Below are positions 16,190-23,712 of a stretch of DNA of 64,000 bases, piece after piece; position 1 is the first letter of the stretch; every line of letters starts with the position of its first letter. The notes under the pieces are model-generated. The model was not told the DNA's origin. It did not search any database and was given only the letters and a program-made list of their open reading frames with translations. This DNA comes from Granulicella sp. 5B5. GTDB lineage: Bacteria; Acidobacteriota; Terriglobia; Terriglobales; Acidobacteriaceae. Where the stretch lies: contig NZ_CP046444.1 of the NCBI RefSeq assembly GCF_014083945.1, forward strand, positions 682,001-746,000. Reading direction: 5' to 3'. Both the position numbers and the translations under genes were made by a program.

Positions 16190-18778
16190 ATGCCAGACCA
16201 GCCAAAAACCTTCTACCTCACCACCCCGATCTACTACGTCAACGCGCGCCCGCACATCGGGCATGCTTATTCAACGATCGTTGCGGATGTTTTAGCCCGC
16301 CGCCATCGCCTCCTCGGCGACGAGACATACTTCCTCACCGGCACCGACGAGCACGGCCAGAAGATCGAGCGCAGCGCCGCCGCCGCCGGCATCCCGCCCC
16401 AGCAGTTCGCCGACCAGGTCTCCGCCACCTTCCGCGCGCTCTGGAACCGCATGGGCATCACCTACAACGACTACATCCGCACCACCGAGCCCCGACACAA
16501 AATCGGCGTCCAGCAGCTCTTCCGCACCCTCTACAACAACGGCCACATCTATCTCGACAGCTACACCGGCGCCTACTGCGTCTCCGACGAGGCCTTCGTC
16601 GACGCCCCTATCGGCACACCCTGCCCCGACTGCGGCAAGCTCCTCGAAGAGGTCACCGAAGAAAACTTCTTCTTCCGCCTCTCCGCCTTCCAGCAGCCAC
16701 TCCTCGACCTCATCGAGTCCAACCAGCTCGTCATCACCCCCGACGCCGCCCGCAACGAAGTCCTCAGCTTCATCCGCGGCAACACAAATGCCGCGACCAC
16801 GACAGCTACCCTCACGGATGTGTCATCTCGACCGCAGGCGGAGCGCAGCGGAGACGCAGTGGAGAGACCTGCTTCTGGACTCGCCACTTCCGCCAGGGGC
16901 ACCACCTACGTCCCCGGAGCCCTCAAAGACCTGAGCATCTCCCGCAGCAGCTTCACCTGGGGCATCCCCGTCCCCGACGACATCCAGCGCGCCGCAGGCA
17001 CCAAACAAAACCACGTCGTCTACGTCTGGCTCGACGCCCTCGCCAACTACATGACTGCCCTCGGCTACGGCAGCGCCGACGACGCCCTCTGGCAAAAGTT
17101 CTGGCCCGCCGACCTCCACCTCGTCGGTAAGGAGATCACGCGCTTCCACTGCGTCTACTGGCCCGCTTTCCTCATCGGCCTCAATTCGCATTGGAAGCCT
17201 GATCCGGGCGGCGACCCACACAAGGGCGAATTGATCCTTGAACCCGATCACAACAAGCTCGTCCCCAAACAGGTCACCGCCAACGGCTGGCTCCTCTTCG
17301 ACAACTCCAAGATGTCGAAGTCCAAGGGCAACGTAGTCCGCGCCGAAACCATCCTCGATGCCTTCGGCACCCTCTGCCCCCCACCACTGTCGTCGAGCAC
17401 AACGGGCATCAGCCCGTCCGGAGGGAGCAGTGGCCTTCAGGCCACTGAATCCGGCTCTCCAAACGAAGAGGCTTTAGCCCCGGGCCTCTCCGAACCCACC
17501 CCTCACGACCGCGACCTCTTCGCCGCCGACGTCCTCCGCTACTACCTCCTCCGCGAGATCCCCTTCGGCCAGGACGGCAGCTTCTCCTTCGACACCCTCA
17601 TCACCCGCTACAACGCCGACTTAGCCAACGGCTACGGCAACCTCGTCAGCCGCGCCTTGAACATGATTCAACTGTACCGTCGTCAAGAAGTTCCGAATCA
17701 CGAAGTGCCAACCGGTAGTGAGAACTGGCATTCAATGCAATGGCTTCAATACTTCTGTAAAGACAATCCGGGCGGAAACTACATCCCTGAAGAAGAGAGT
17801 GGTAAGCCCGAGGTCTCACATATTCTTAACGAAGTGAGAGCTTTACATAGCTTTCTTGAAATTCAGGGTAGCCTCATAATTCCTGGCACGGTTGGAAGAA
17901 TACAGGCATTGATCGCTCTGACCGATCGTTATCTCTCCTACAACGCTCCTTGGAAACTAGCCAAAATAGAAACACCTGAAGCTAGAAAACAACTGGATGA
18001 AGTTCTCTATAACTCCGCCGAATCCATCCGCATCATCACCGCGCTCCTCTACCCCATCCTCCCCCACGCCACCGCGCGCGTCTGGCAGCAACTCGGTCTC
18101 GGCGACATCGAACAAGCCGCCCGCAACGGCGAACTCACCAACCTCCAATGGGGAGGCCTGCAACCCGGCACCAAACTCGGCCCCCTCGGCCCCATCTTCC
18201 CCCGCGCCGACAAAGGACTCGCACAAACCATGATCGACAACGAAGAAAAGCTCGCAGCTCAAAGCTCACAGCCCACAGCTCAAACGCAAACCCCTTCGCA
18301 GGACCCGTCCTCGCCCGCAGCCCCTCCCCGCACCACCACGCTACCCGAGCCAGCCGGAACGCTCCCCGTCGCCGGCAGCACAGCCCACACCACCGGCCCG
18401 GAACCCACACCGGCTCCTCTCGCCTCTCGCGTCTCGCCTCTCGAATCTCAAGAGATCACCATCGACGACTTCGCCAAGGTCGAGCTCCGCATCGCCGAGG
18501 TCAAAGTCTGCGAGCGCATCCCCAAAGCCGACAAGCTTCTCCGCCTCGAAGTCGACCTCGGCCCTCTCGGCCAGCGTCAAATCCTGTCGGGAATAGCAGA
18601 GTTCTACACCCCCGAAGAGCTCATCGGCCGCCGCATCATCGTCATCACCAACCTCGCCCCCCGCAAGATGCGTGGCCTCGAATCCCACGGCATGCTCCTA
18701 GCCGCCAGCGAAGAAGGAGGCAAGCCCTACCTGGCCACCGTCCCCGAGGGCGTCCCCGTCGGCACACGGCTCAAGTAG
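16190..18778 (+). CDS. metG: Methionyl-tRNA synthetase with C-terminal tRNA-binding domain
   Basis: About 862 residues; charges tRNA-Met. The ATG at 16190 starts MPDQPKTFYLTTPIYYVN; an ATG at 16148 is also in frame. HIGH is at residues 22-25 (PHIGHAY) and KMSKS at 374-378. The zinc-knuckle region keeps CPDC, but the preceding GAYCVSDEAF has Asp where a second Cys is usual. The C-terminal OB-fold (DDFAKVELRIAEVKVCERIPKADKLL) binds tRNA. Extra segments interrupt the protein: about residues 201-241, 395-440 and a heptad-encoded linker about 682-754. Bases 17665-18010, coding the anticodon-binding region, are AT-rich. The reading frame stays open throughout. Confidence 0.95.
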   Translation: MPDQPKTFYLTTPIYYVNARPHIGHAYSTIVADVLARRHRLLGDETYFLTGTDEHGQKIERSAAAAGIPPQQFADQVSATFRALWNRMGITYNDYIRTTEPRHKIGVQQLFRTLYNNGHIYLDSYTGAYCVSDEAFVDAPIGTPCPDCGKLLEEVTEENFFFRLSAFQQPLLDLIESNQLVITPDAARNEVLSFIRGNTNAATTTATLTDVSSRPQAERSGDAVERPASGLATSARGTTYVPGALKDLSISRSSFTWGIPVPDDIQRAAGTKQNHVVYVWLDALANYMTALGYGSADDALWQKFWPADLHLVGKEITRFHCVYWPAFLIGLNSHWKPDPGGDPHKGELILEPDHNKLVPKQVTANGWLLFDNSKMSKSKGNVVRAETILDAFGTLCPPPLSSSTTGISPSGGSSGLQATESGSPNEEALAPGLSEPTPHDRDLFAADVLRYYLLREIPFGQDGSFSFDTLITRYNADLANGYGNLVSRALNMIQLYRRQEVPNHEVPTGSENWHSMQWLQYFCKDNPGGNYIPEEESGKPEVSHILNEVRALHSFLEIQGSLIIPGTVGRIQALIALTDRYLSYNAPWKLAKIETPEARKQLDEVLYNSAESIRIITALLYPILPHATARVWQQLGLGDIEQAARNGELTNLQWGGLQPGTKLGPLGPIFPRADKGLAQTMIDNEEKLAAQSSQPTAQTQTPSQDPSSPAAPPRTTTLPEPAGTLPVAGSTAHTTGPEPTPAPLASRVSPLESQEITIDDFAKVELRIAEVKVCERIPKADKLLRLEVDLGPLGQRQILSGIAEFYTPEELIGRRIIVITNLAPRKMRGLESHGMLLAASEEGGKPYLATVPEGVPVGTRLK
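16817..16889 (+). repeat. Dispersed ~75-bp repeat, copy C, inside metG
   Basis: GATGTGTCATCTCGACCG start and CAGTGGAGAGACCTGCTTCT end, shared with copies A, B and D. It is translated as VSSRPQAERSGDAVERPASG, the same reading frame as in uvrA, between FIRGN and ALKDLSISRSSFTWG. Confidence 0.85.
17402..17490. repeat. REP-like repeat inside metG
   Basis: Contains three dyads: ACGGGC-ATCA-GCCCGT (17402-17417), CAGTGGCC-TTCA-GGCCACTG (17428-17447) and GAGGCTTTAGCCCCGGGCCTC (17468 on). The TTCA-loop hairpin plus GGCTTTAGCC core matches the intergenic copy at 16086. It encodes a Ser/Gly-rich stretch inserted just after the KMSKS loop. Confidence 0.75.
18255..18282 (+). repeat. Heptamer array in the metG linker (CAGCTCA)
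   Basis: CAGCTCA AAGCTCA CAGCCCA CAGCTCA, four 7-bp units in the linker between the catalytic and tRNA-binding parts of MetG, coding Gln/Ser/Thr/Ala-rich sequence. Confidence 0.75.
18421..18448 (+). repeat. Second heptamer array in the metG linker (CGCCTCT)
   Basis: CGCCTCT CGCGTCT CGCCTCT CGAATCT, preceded by the partial unit CTCCTCT. It lies directly before the start of the tRNA-binding OB-fold coding sequence. Confidence 0.75.
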
Positions 18779-18858
18779 TCCCCACGGGCGCATTCTGCGG
18801 CCCCCTGAAAGCAGGGTTGCATCCGGCTTTCAGGTTTCATCTCCAGTTAAAAGCGCGC

Positions 18859-18890
18859 GCGGCGGGAACAGTAATCACTGTTCCCGCCGC
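18859..18890. terminator. Perfect 14-bp hairpin between convergent genes
   Basis: GCGGCGGGAACAGT and ACTGTTCCCGCCGC form a perfect stem with an AATC loop, between the metG stop (18778) and the stop of the convergent Gly/His-rich protein gene (18911). Probably a bidirectional terminator, although no T run is present. An additional CCTGAAAGC...GCTTTCAGG dyad lies at about 18805. Confidence 0.7.
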
Positions 18891-18910
18891 ATACTCCTGA
18901 GTGGTGAAGT

Positions 18911-19387
18911 CTAGTGGTGGCCTCCGCCACCATGACCGCCGCCGCCATGAGCACCACCACCGCCAGCATGTCCACCACCGCCACCAGCATGACCGCCACC
19001 GCCATGAGCTATTGCGCCGTGTGCGCCACCACCGTGGTATCCACCACCGCGGTAGCCGCCGCCGCGTACTCCGCCACCACGGTAGCCTCCGTTGCCACGA
19101 TAGCGTCCACCGCCGCCGCCGGAGAACCGGTGGCCTCCCCATCCGTGGCTATATCCCCAGCGGTACCAGGGACCGACACCAAGAAAGATGCCGTTATAAA
19201 AGTAGCCTGGGCCATAGAAGCCTACAGGTGCGCAGGAATAGGGTGCATAGTCGTAATAACCGTAGGCACAACTCGGCGGAACGCCGATGTTGATGGAGAA
19301 CTGGGCCTTCGCCGGCTTCGCGGCGCCGAGCGTCAAAAGAAGTGCAAGCGAAGCGACTGTGTAACCGAAGAGACTTCTGATTTTCAT
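18911..19387 (-). CDS. Secreted Gly/His/Tyr-rich low-complexity protein
   Basis: 158 residues from the ATG at 19387, which has GAAAGG upstream and begins a signal peptide ending AKPAKA. The mature part opens with FSINIGVPPSCAYGYYDYAPYSCAPVG (two Cys), continues with Tyr/Trp/Gly-rich sequence, and ends in about 70 residues of Gly, His and Arg (RGGGYRGGG, HGGGGHAGGGG). The His-rich tail could bind metal and the Tyr/Gly part resembles envelope or matrix proteins; neither role is shown. It stands alone, with a perfect hairpin after its stop. Confidence 0.72.
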   Translation of the reverse strand: MKIRSLFGYTVASLALLLTLGAAKPAKAQFSINIGVPPSCAYGYYDYAPYSCAPVGFYGPGYFYNGIFLGVGPWYRWGYSHGWGGHRFSGGGGGRYRGNGGYRGGGVRGGGYRGGGYHGGGAHGAIAHGGGGHAGGGGGHAGGGGAHGGGGHGGGGHH

Positions 19388-19555
19388 GCCGTGCCTTTCA
19401 AGCAAATCGGATGGACGGCCACCGGAACGTAAGCCATCGGAGCTTCGCTGCGCCAGATGCCTGACTGGATCAGTACAACCTTCGATGCGAGAAGGCGCGA
19501 AATGTTTGCACCGTAAAAAAATAATTCGCGATACTAAACCTTCCCGTCGCAGCAC

Positions 19556-20032
19556 TTACGGCTTACCCACCTGGAACACCATATACCGCGCCATCCCCTC
19601 GCCCGCATTGCGAATTGCGTGCGTCGTCCCATACGCCACATAGATCACATCGCCCGCGACGGCGCGTTCTTTCTTCCCCTCGTGCTCGAACTCCAGTTCC
19701 CCTTCGAGCACCGCCACCATCTCCGAATGCGTAATCCTGTGCAGTGCAGGAGCAGGTGTCCCTGCCGGCACCCAGCTCTCATGCATCCCGGCCGCCTCGC
19801 CGGTCGCGAGCGTACCCATAAATCCACTCAGCCGTTCACTGCCATTCGGCAGCCTCGTCCGCTCTCCCGAGCTTGTCTTGAACACCTTGGACCCACCCGC
19901 AAAATCCCCACCGGCTTTGTCCGTCTCAACGCCCGCACCCACGCTCGGACACGCCACACCACTCTGCGCCCGCCCAGCCATAGCCCCAGCCGCCAACACT
20001 CCCACGCCCGCCAACAAATCCCGTCGATTCAT
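19556..20032 (-). CDS. Tat-exported cupin protein
   Basis: 158 residues. The N terminus MNRRDLLAGVGVLAAGAMAGRAQ is a twin-arginine signal. The mature part is a single cupin barrel: LHRITHSEMVAVLEGELEFEHEG carries metal-ligand positions of motif 1, and DVIYVAYGTTHAIRNAGEGMARYMVF is motif 2. The metal and substrate are unknown. It follows a paralogous Tat-cupin gene on the same strand, with a two-unit heptamer array in the 32-bp spacer. Tat export suggests folding, and perhaps metal loading, before secretion. Confidence 0.85.
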   Translation of the reverse strand: MNRRDLLAGVGVLAAGAMAGRAQSGVACPSVGAGVETDKAGGDFAGGSKVFKTSSGERTRLPNGSERLSGFMGTLATGEAAGMHESWVPAGTPAPALHRITHSEMVAVLEGELEFEHEGKKERAVAGDVIYVAYGTTHAIRNAGEGMARYMVFQVGKP

Positions 20033-20046
20033 CCCTCAGCCTTTCC

Positions 20047-20060
20047 TACTCCCTATTCCC
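20047..20060. repeat. Heptamer pair (TACTCCC TATTCCC)
   Basis: Two units identical to the first two of the arrays at 9955 and 14469, located in the short spacer between the two cupin genes. Confidence 0.65.
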
Positions 20061-20064
20061 TGCC

Positions 20065-20520
20065 TCAACCAAGCTGCTTGCTCACGCTCACCACAAAGTA
20101 CTGCGCATTCGTCTCGCCAATGTTCTTCAGCCCATGCAGCCGGTTCGACGCATTGAAGATAATGTCCCCCGGCACAATCGGCCGCGTGTCCGTCACGTCC
20201 TCGCCCAGATGCTGCAGCTTGCCCTCACGGATCAAAATGAACTCCGAGTTCGGGTGCCTATGCGGCGGATGCGGCATCTTCCCCGGAGGCAGCATCGTCT
20301 CGTGCACCTCCACAAACTCACCCGTCGGCAGCGTCCCCTTCGTCACCGCGCGGCTCCAGCCACCGTTCGAGGAAGGCTTCTCCACCATCTCGCTGAACCG
20401 GAACACATGCGACTTCGCAAGGTCCGCGCCGCCTGCCGTCTGCGCCTCTGCCCCGATGGCTCCCAGCGCAGCCAAAGCCGATAGCGCCCCCAGCACCTCT
20501 CGCCGATTCATCCCGTCCAT
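20065..20520 (-). CDS. Tat-exported cupin protein (paralogue)
   Basis: 151 residues; a second in-frame ATG at 20511 starts MNRREVLGALSALAALGAIGAEAQ, again a twin-arginine signal. The cupin motif is complete: PHPPHRHPNSEFILIREGKLQH supplies His/His/Glu ligands, and PGDIIFNASNRLHGLKNIGE supplies the last His. It resembles the neighbouring downstream cupin in size and layout, pointing to an old tandem duplication. Substrate unknown; the pair is probably cotranscribed. Confidence 0.86.
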   Translation of the reverse strand: MDGMNRREVLGALSALAALGAIGAEAQTAGGADLAKSHVFRFSEMVEKPSSNGGWSRAVTKGTLPTGEFVEVHETMLPPGKMPHPPHRHPNSEFILIREGKLQHLGEDVTDTRPIVPGDIIFNASNRLHGLKNIGETNAQYFVVSVSKQLG

Positions 20521-20798
20521 CGCACCGCTCCTCTCAACAACCCGGCCATCTTAGCGAGACGACCGCCTCCACCGCATCAAGATCCTTTCACCCAGCCTGA
20601 ACGATGGCAATCACGACACGCCCGCCCGCCTCCGCAACCCCTGTCAACCCCGGTCCTCGCCTAATCCGCCCAGCATCAACCACTTGCCCCAAAACGAAAT
20701 CTCGCCACACTCCGGTAGAATAGAAGTAGGCGAAACCACAGCCAAAGGACAGGACAAACCCGGCCCGCCAGGCATCTCGACGCCCATCGGCCTCGCAG

Positions 20799-20856
20799 GG
20801 GTATCCACCGCTAAGTCCAATCGGCTGCGGATCATAGCCCCAAAACCGGGGGAGGG
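20799..20856 (+). repeat. 58-bp gene-start element, copy 1 (upstream of tatD)
   Basis: GGGTATCCACCGCTAAGTCC at the left end and CCCCAAAACCGGGGGAGGG at the right end. It differs from the copy at 28829-28886 (read on the other strand) at one position, and a more divergent copy lies at 57176-57231. It ends 19 bp before the tatD ATG. Confidence 0.85.
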
Positions 20857-20875
20857 CCCCCACCCCAAAACGCTC

Positions 20876-21724
20876 ATGCTCATCGACAGCCATTGCCATC
20901 TCGACGACTACGAAGACCTCCCCAAGGTCCTCAGCAACGCCGCCTCTGCCGGCGTCACAACCCTGCTCGCCATCGGCATCGGCGACGGCCCCGACACCAT
21001 GCACCGCGCCCTCGAGATCGCCCACCAGAGTCCATCCAGCGGAACCCAGGGCGGCGTTCAAGTCTGGGCCACCGCCGGCATCCACCCCCAGGAAGCCCAC
21101 CGCGCCGACGCCGCAGCCCTGTCAAAACTCGAAACGCTGGCTCAAGACCCGCGCTGCATCGCCATCGGCGAGATCGGCCTCGACTACTACCACCTCGATA
21201 ACCCCGACATCTCCACGCAGCAGGCCGCTTTCATCGCCCAGCTCCAGATCGCCGCCGCCGCGCGCAAACCCATCACCATCCACTGCCGCACCTCGGAGCT
21301 GGCCATCCCCGCCGCCAAGGCAAAGTACGAACCCGCCGACGCCTGGGACGACCTCCTCGCCCTCCTGCGCGCGCACTGGCAGCCACACGGTATCCCCGGC
21401 ATCATGCACTGCTTCTCCGGCAACGAGCAGCAGGCGCAGCACTCACTCGACCTCGGCTTCTATCTCTCCTTCGCCGGCAACGTCACCTACCCGAAGTCGG
21501 TAACCATCCAGCAAGTCGCCCGCACCGCCCCCGCCGACCGCATCCTGGTCGAAACCGATGCCCCCTTCCTGGCCCCCGTCCCCCTCCGCGGCCAACGCAA
21601 CGAACCCGCGAACACGGCCCTCACCGCCCAGTTCGTCGCCGGCCTGCGTGGCCTCACCCCATCGGCCCTTGCCGCACAGACCACGGAAAACTTCCATCGC
21701 CTGTTTCCCGAAACAGCGGCATAG
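20876..21724 (+). CDS. tatD: TatD family metal-dependent hydrolase
   Basis: 282 residues of the amidohydrolase TIM-barrel type. The ATG at 20876 is chosen because LIDSHCHLDDYEDL, with the first two metal-binding His, follows at once; in-frame codons further upstream run through a repeat element. Other metal-site marks are the Glu in IGEIGLDYYHLD, IHCRTSE, MHCFSGN and the Asp in VETDAPFLAPVPLRGQRNEP. TatD enzymes are 3'-5' exonucleases in DNA or RNA turnover, and some relatives act on D-aminoacyl-tRNA; the exact role here is open. Confidence 0.92.
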   Translation: MLIDSHCHLDDYEDLPKVLSNAASAGVTTLLAIGIGDGPDTMHRALEIAHQSPSSGTQGGVQVWATAGIHPQEAHRADAAALSKLETLAQDPRCIAIGEIGLDYYHLDNPDISTQQAAFIAQLQIAAAARKPITIHCRTSELAIPAAKAKYEPADAWDDLLALLRAHWQPHGIPGIMHCFSGNEQQAQHSLDLGFYLSFAGNVTYPKSVTIQQVARTAPADRILVETDAPFLAPVPLRGQRNEPANTALTAQFVAGLRGLTPSALAAQTTENFHRLFPETAA

Positions 21725-21825
21725 AACCATTGCGAACCCTGCGCAAACTTCGCGAACTCTGCATAAGCGCTTTTGCAGTTGCTCTTCGGGCATAATGAAC
21801 ATCCAACGCTAAGTGAGGAACCAAC

Positions 21826-22326
21826 ATGGCAGCAGATAGCAGCTTCGACGTCGTCAGCAAGGTAGAGATTCAGGAAGTGAAGAACGCCATCGACCAGGCG
21901 ACCAAAGAGGTCAACGCACGCTTCGACCTCAAGAACTCCAAGTCCACCATCGCCCTTGAGAAGGAAGAAGCCATCCAACTCGCCAGCCAGGATGAGTACA
22001 CCCTCAAAGCCGTCATCGAGATCCTCGGCCAGAAGCTCGTCAAGCGCGGCGTCTCGCTCAAGAACCTCGAGTACGAGAAGATCGAGCCCGCCTCCAACTC
22101 CTCCGTCCGCCAGAAGATCAAGCTCAAGCAGGGCATCGCCTCCGAACCCGCCAAGAAGATCGTCGCACTCATCAAGGACTCCAAGCTCAAGGCCCAGGCC
22201 AGCATTCAGGGTGATACCGTCCGCGTCGTCAGCAAAGACCGCGACACGCTGCAGCAGATCATGGGTATGCTCCGCGGCAAAGACCTCGGAATCGACCTCC
22301 AGTTCACGAACTTCCGGTCCAACTAG
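21826..22326 (+). CDS. yajQ: YajQ family nucleotide-binding protein
   Basis: 166 residues, matching the family length. The N terminus SSFDVVSKVEIQEVKNAIDQATKE and the block ARFDLKNSKSTI are diagnostic, and the end IDLQFTNFRSN is typical. The fold is two ferredoxin-like domains. Some members bind cyclic di-GMP and act with a LysR regulator in virulence control; whether this one does is not visible. It follows tatD by about 100 bp and precedes a polyprenyl synthase on the same strand. Confidence 0.93.
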   Translation: MAADSSFDVVSKVEIQEVKNAIDQATKEVNARFDLKNSKSTIALEKEEAIQLASQDEYTLKAVIEILGQKLVKRGVSLKNLEYEKIEPASNSSVRQKIKLKQGIASEPAKKIVALIKDSKLKAQASIQGDTVRVVSKDRDTLQQIMGMLRGKDLGIDLQFTNFRSN

Positions 22327-22411
22327 CGTGCATCCGGCGCAAAACGGCCGCATCCTCGCCGCTGATTCGCTCTCGCGCTCAAACGCCGAACCCTGCTACT
22401 CTGGAGACTAA

Positions 22412-23428
22412 GTGAGCACAATCTCCATCGCGTCGGCGGCTGAGGTCTTTGACCTGCTCAAGGACGACCTCGCCGCCATCGAGCGGGAGTTCGGCAGGCA
22501 GGCAGACTCGCCAGTAGCCGTAGTCACTGACATTGCGAACTACCTCATGGCTGGCGGCGGCAAACGCATCCGCCCCATGCTTCTGCTCCTCGCTACCAGG
22601 GCGCTTGAATCCGATAGCGAAGCACGCATCCGTCTCGGCGCTGTCGTTGAGATGCTCCACACAGCAACCCTCGTCCATGACGACATCATCGACGAAGCCA
22701 GCACGCGCCGTGGCCGCCCGTCTTCAAACACCACCTGGGGCAATGCCAAGTGCGTCCTCGCCGGCGATTGGCTCTACATGCAGGCCTTTCAAACGGCCTT
22801 GCAGGAGCGCAACTTCCGCATCCTCGACCTGCTCATCTCGCTCACCCAGCAGATGGTCGAAGGCGAGTTGCTGCAGATGGAAAAGCTCGGCCATCTCATC
22901 AACGAGGAAGAGTACTTCGACCTCATCTACCGCAAGACCGCATGCCTCTTTCAGGTCTCCATGCGGCTCGGCGCAGTCATCGCGAACCCCACATCGAACG
23001 GCCACATGCGCGATGAGGATTCACCCTTCGAGCAGACTCTTGGCGAGTACGGTCGCAATCTCGGCCTCGCCTTTCAGATCGTCGACGACGTTCTCGATCT
23101 GACCGCCACCGACGACGTCCTCGGCAAGCCGGCAGCCAGCGACCTTCGCGAAGGCAAGGCCACTCTCGCCGTCATTCATGCTTTAGAGCGCGGCACCGGT
23201 GCCGATCGTGAAGCCATCCGCACTGTCCTGGCAGACCGCAGCTTCGCCCGCGTTGCCCACCAGGACATCCTGGAGATTCTGCAACGCCACGGCTCTCTTG
23301 CTTACGCGATGGATACGGCTTGTGCTTACGCAGAAGCCGCGCGGCAGTCCATCGCCGAGCTACCGGAGAACGACTACAAACGCGCGCTGCTCTGGGTTCC
23401 GACCTTCGTTACTACCCGCGACCGCTAA
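22412..23428 (+). CDS. Long-chain polyprenyl diphosphate synthase
   Basis: 338 residues, GTG start. It adds isopentenyl diphosphate units in trans to an allylic primer, giving the side chain of the respiratory quinone (octaprenyl or similar). The first Asp-rich motif is LVHDDIIDEASTRRGRPS and the second is FQIVDDVLDLTA; GGGKRIRPMLLLLA lies before the first. The chain length cannot be read with confidence. With ispD, ispF and ubiX in the same window it fits an isoprenoid-quinone theme, although the genes are not in one operon. It is convergent with xseB, 14 bp apart. Confidence 0.92.
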   Translation: MSTISIASAAEVFDLLKDDLAAIEREFGRQADSPVAVVTDIANYLMAGGGKRIRPMLLLLATRALESDSEARIRLGAVVEMLHTATLVHDDIIDEASTRRGRPSSNTTWGNAKCVLAGDWLYMQAFQTALQERNFRILDLLISLTQQMVEGELLQMEKLGHLINEEEYFDLIYRKTACLFQVSMRLGAVIANPTSNGHMRDEDSPFEQTLGEYGRNLGLAFQIVDDVLDLTATDDVLGKPAASDLREGKATLAVIHALERGTGADREAIRTVLADRSFARVAHQDILEILQRHGSLAYAMDTACAYAEAARQSIAELPENDYKRALLWVPTFVTTRDR

Positions 23429-23442
23429 CACCGTTCGCAGCC

Positions 23443-23712
23443 CTATAGCCGCCCATCGTCATAGTCAGCGTCATACTCCTCGTCCTCGCCATCTTCAACT
23501 TCGAGCGACGCTACGCGGACGGGACCTTCGTCCTTCGGGTCCAGCAGCACTTGAATGCGGCTCTCTGCTCGGTCGAGCTCTTTCTTGCAGGCATTTGAAA
23601 GGTGCATGCCACGCTCGAATAGGCTGACATTTTCTTCCAGCGTCAGTTCGCCGCGCTCCAGCCGTTCGACTACCTTCTCCAACTCCGCGAGCTGATCTTC
23701 AAAGCTGGCCAT
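23443..23712 (-). CDS. xseB: Exodeoxyribonuclease VII small subunit
   Basis: 89 residues. The family core FEDQLAELEKVVERLERGELTLEE...FERGMHLSNACKKELDRAE forms the helical hairpin that binds the XseA large subunit; together they degrade single-stranded DNA. The tail is unusually acidic (EVEDGEDEEYDADYDD). The start codon overlaps the stop of the upstream methyltransferase gene by one base, and GGAGG inside that gene serves as ribosome site, indicating translational coupling. xseA is not in the window. Confidence 0.93.
   Translation of the reverse strand: MASFEDQLAELEKVVERLERGELTLEENVSLFERGMHLSNACKKELDRAESRIQVLLDPKDEGPVRVASLEVEDGEDEEYDADYDDGRL

Noticed and set aside
17665-18010. metG as a frameshifted pseudogene
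   Set aside because: The frame is open to the end, HIGH and KMSKS are intact and the C-terminal domain follows normally.
20684-20875. Extended N terminus for TatD
   Set aside because: The extra codons run through the 58-bp repeat, and the metal-binding DSHCH must lie at the N terminus.
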